From Patescibacteria group bacterium (GTDB taxonomy: Bacteria; Patescibacteriota; Patescibacteriia; JAGPKW01), in contig JAIPJN010000006.1 of assembly GCA_021734125.1 (NCBI GenBank), positions 1-33,009 on the forward strand: DNA of 33,009 nucleotides. The letters run 5' to 3'. The notes beneath the pieces are model-generated. The model had not been told where the DNA came from, made no database searches, and saw only the letters and a program-made list of their open reading frames with translations. Below are positions 32,779 through 33,009 of the stretch, one piece after another; position 1 is the stretch's first letter, and each line of letters opens with the position of its first letter. The translations under genes and the position numbers were made by a program.

Positions 32779-33009
32779 ATGAAAAAAATATTAATGTTAT
32801 TGGTTGTGATGGTTATAGTTGTTTCTGCACTTTCTGCAGAAACAAAAGTCTTTCCAGGTTATGAAAACCTGGAAATAAATACCGAGAGTTATGTTATGAC
32901 GTATACGTACAACGTCGTAGAGAACTCATCTCTGTCTCGGCGGAGATTTGATGAGGTGAAAGCCCTCACAGAGCTCTCAAGAGTTCTTAAAGAGGTATTT
33001 GAAATATCT
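32779..33009 (+). CDS. Exported protein, partial, hairpin-tiled gene
   Basis: At least 77 codons, open at the window end and absent from the track. The signal peptide is MKKILMLLVVMVIVVSALSA, then ETKVFPGYENLEIN. Codons such as CGG, CTC, GCC and CTG contrast with the host genes. In 190 nt it has GTTTCTGCA/TGCAGAAAC (9 bp, 5-nt loop), TTTCCAGGTT/AACCTGGAAA (10 bp, 5-nt loop), CTCATC/GATGAG with nested ATCTC/GAGAT, TGAGG/CCTCA and GAGCTC/GAGTTC. The family is unknown; shares leader and style with 5347-6066. Confidence 0.7.
   Translation, partial: MKKILMLLVVMVIVVSALSAETKVFPGYENLEINTESYVMTYTYNVVENSSLSRRRFDEVKALTELSRVLKEVFEIS

Overview
The window is very AT-rich and uses the standard bacterial code: TGA acts as a stop and Trp is TGG. 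Several traits together fit a member of the Candidate Phyla Radiation (Patescibacteria), probably Parcubacteria-like. These are a 595-residue AlaRS without the C-terminal domain, an L19 with a Lys/Glu-rich N-terminal extension, a sigma-region-4/HARE-HTH protein, a TraG/VirD4-like ATPase next to small companions, a FemX-MurF pair, and an unlinked 16S gene. The taxon is inference; no database was searched.

Layout. 1-980: palindromic repeats and a patatin-like lipase (minus). 1060-1465: an unidentified structured leader RNA and a 64-aa ORF. 1559-3396 (minus): rluD-like, cytidylate-kinase-like, rplS. 3483-4912: xseA-xseB. 4920-6340: a cluster of GTAG-ended REP-like palindromes around a foreign-looking exported-protein gene. 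6336-8120 (minus): a solitary 16S rRNA gene with its own promoter, RNase III-type stem and terminator. 8227-18052: cell-envelope genes (femX, murF, two GT2 enzymes, a WecG/TagA enzyme, a secreted subtilisin with FG-GAP-like repeats, a UXS-like epimerase) with pyrG among them. 18182-20661: a sigma-4/HARE regulator and a membrane protein. 20712-21057: tRNA-Leu and tRNA-Val. 21157-22957: gpmI and a convergent ferredoxin absent from the ORF track. 23082-26036: a small charged protein and the TraG/VirD4-like ATPase. 26103-31668: alaS, hpf, ctp, ftsQ-like, mltG. 31723-33009: two more foreign-looking exported-protein genes separated by REP-like palindromes.

The most unusual signal is in three genes: 5347-6066, 31723-32298 (minus) and 32779 onward (cut by the window end). 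All encode signal peptides, and their coding sequences are tiled end to end with inverted repeats. The first holds about 18 consecutive hairpins in about 740 nt, several of them perfect 9-13 bp stems with 3-9 nt loops. Where pairs are not Watson-Crick they are mostly G.U in the sense mRNA, which suggests selection on RNA folding. These genes have TTGACA promoters and strong GGAGG ribosome sites. Two share a leader: promoter, CTTAAAAAT box, CCCT/AGGG-type hairpin, SD. REP-like palindromes lie beside all three. Most other genes here have an extended -10 (TGTTATAAT type), little or no SD, and several look leaderless. The 16S 3' tail carries ACTCC where CCTCC is expected. The hairpin-tiled genes therefore look like a family of imported or specially constrained cassettes.

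The rest is coherent housekeeping: peptidoglycan assembly and remodelling (FemX, MurF, FtsQ-like, MltG, Ctp), surface glycosylation, and a possible DNA-transfer or secretion ATPase with a stand-alone paralogue of its N-terminal half.
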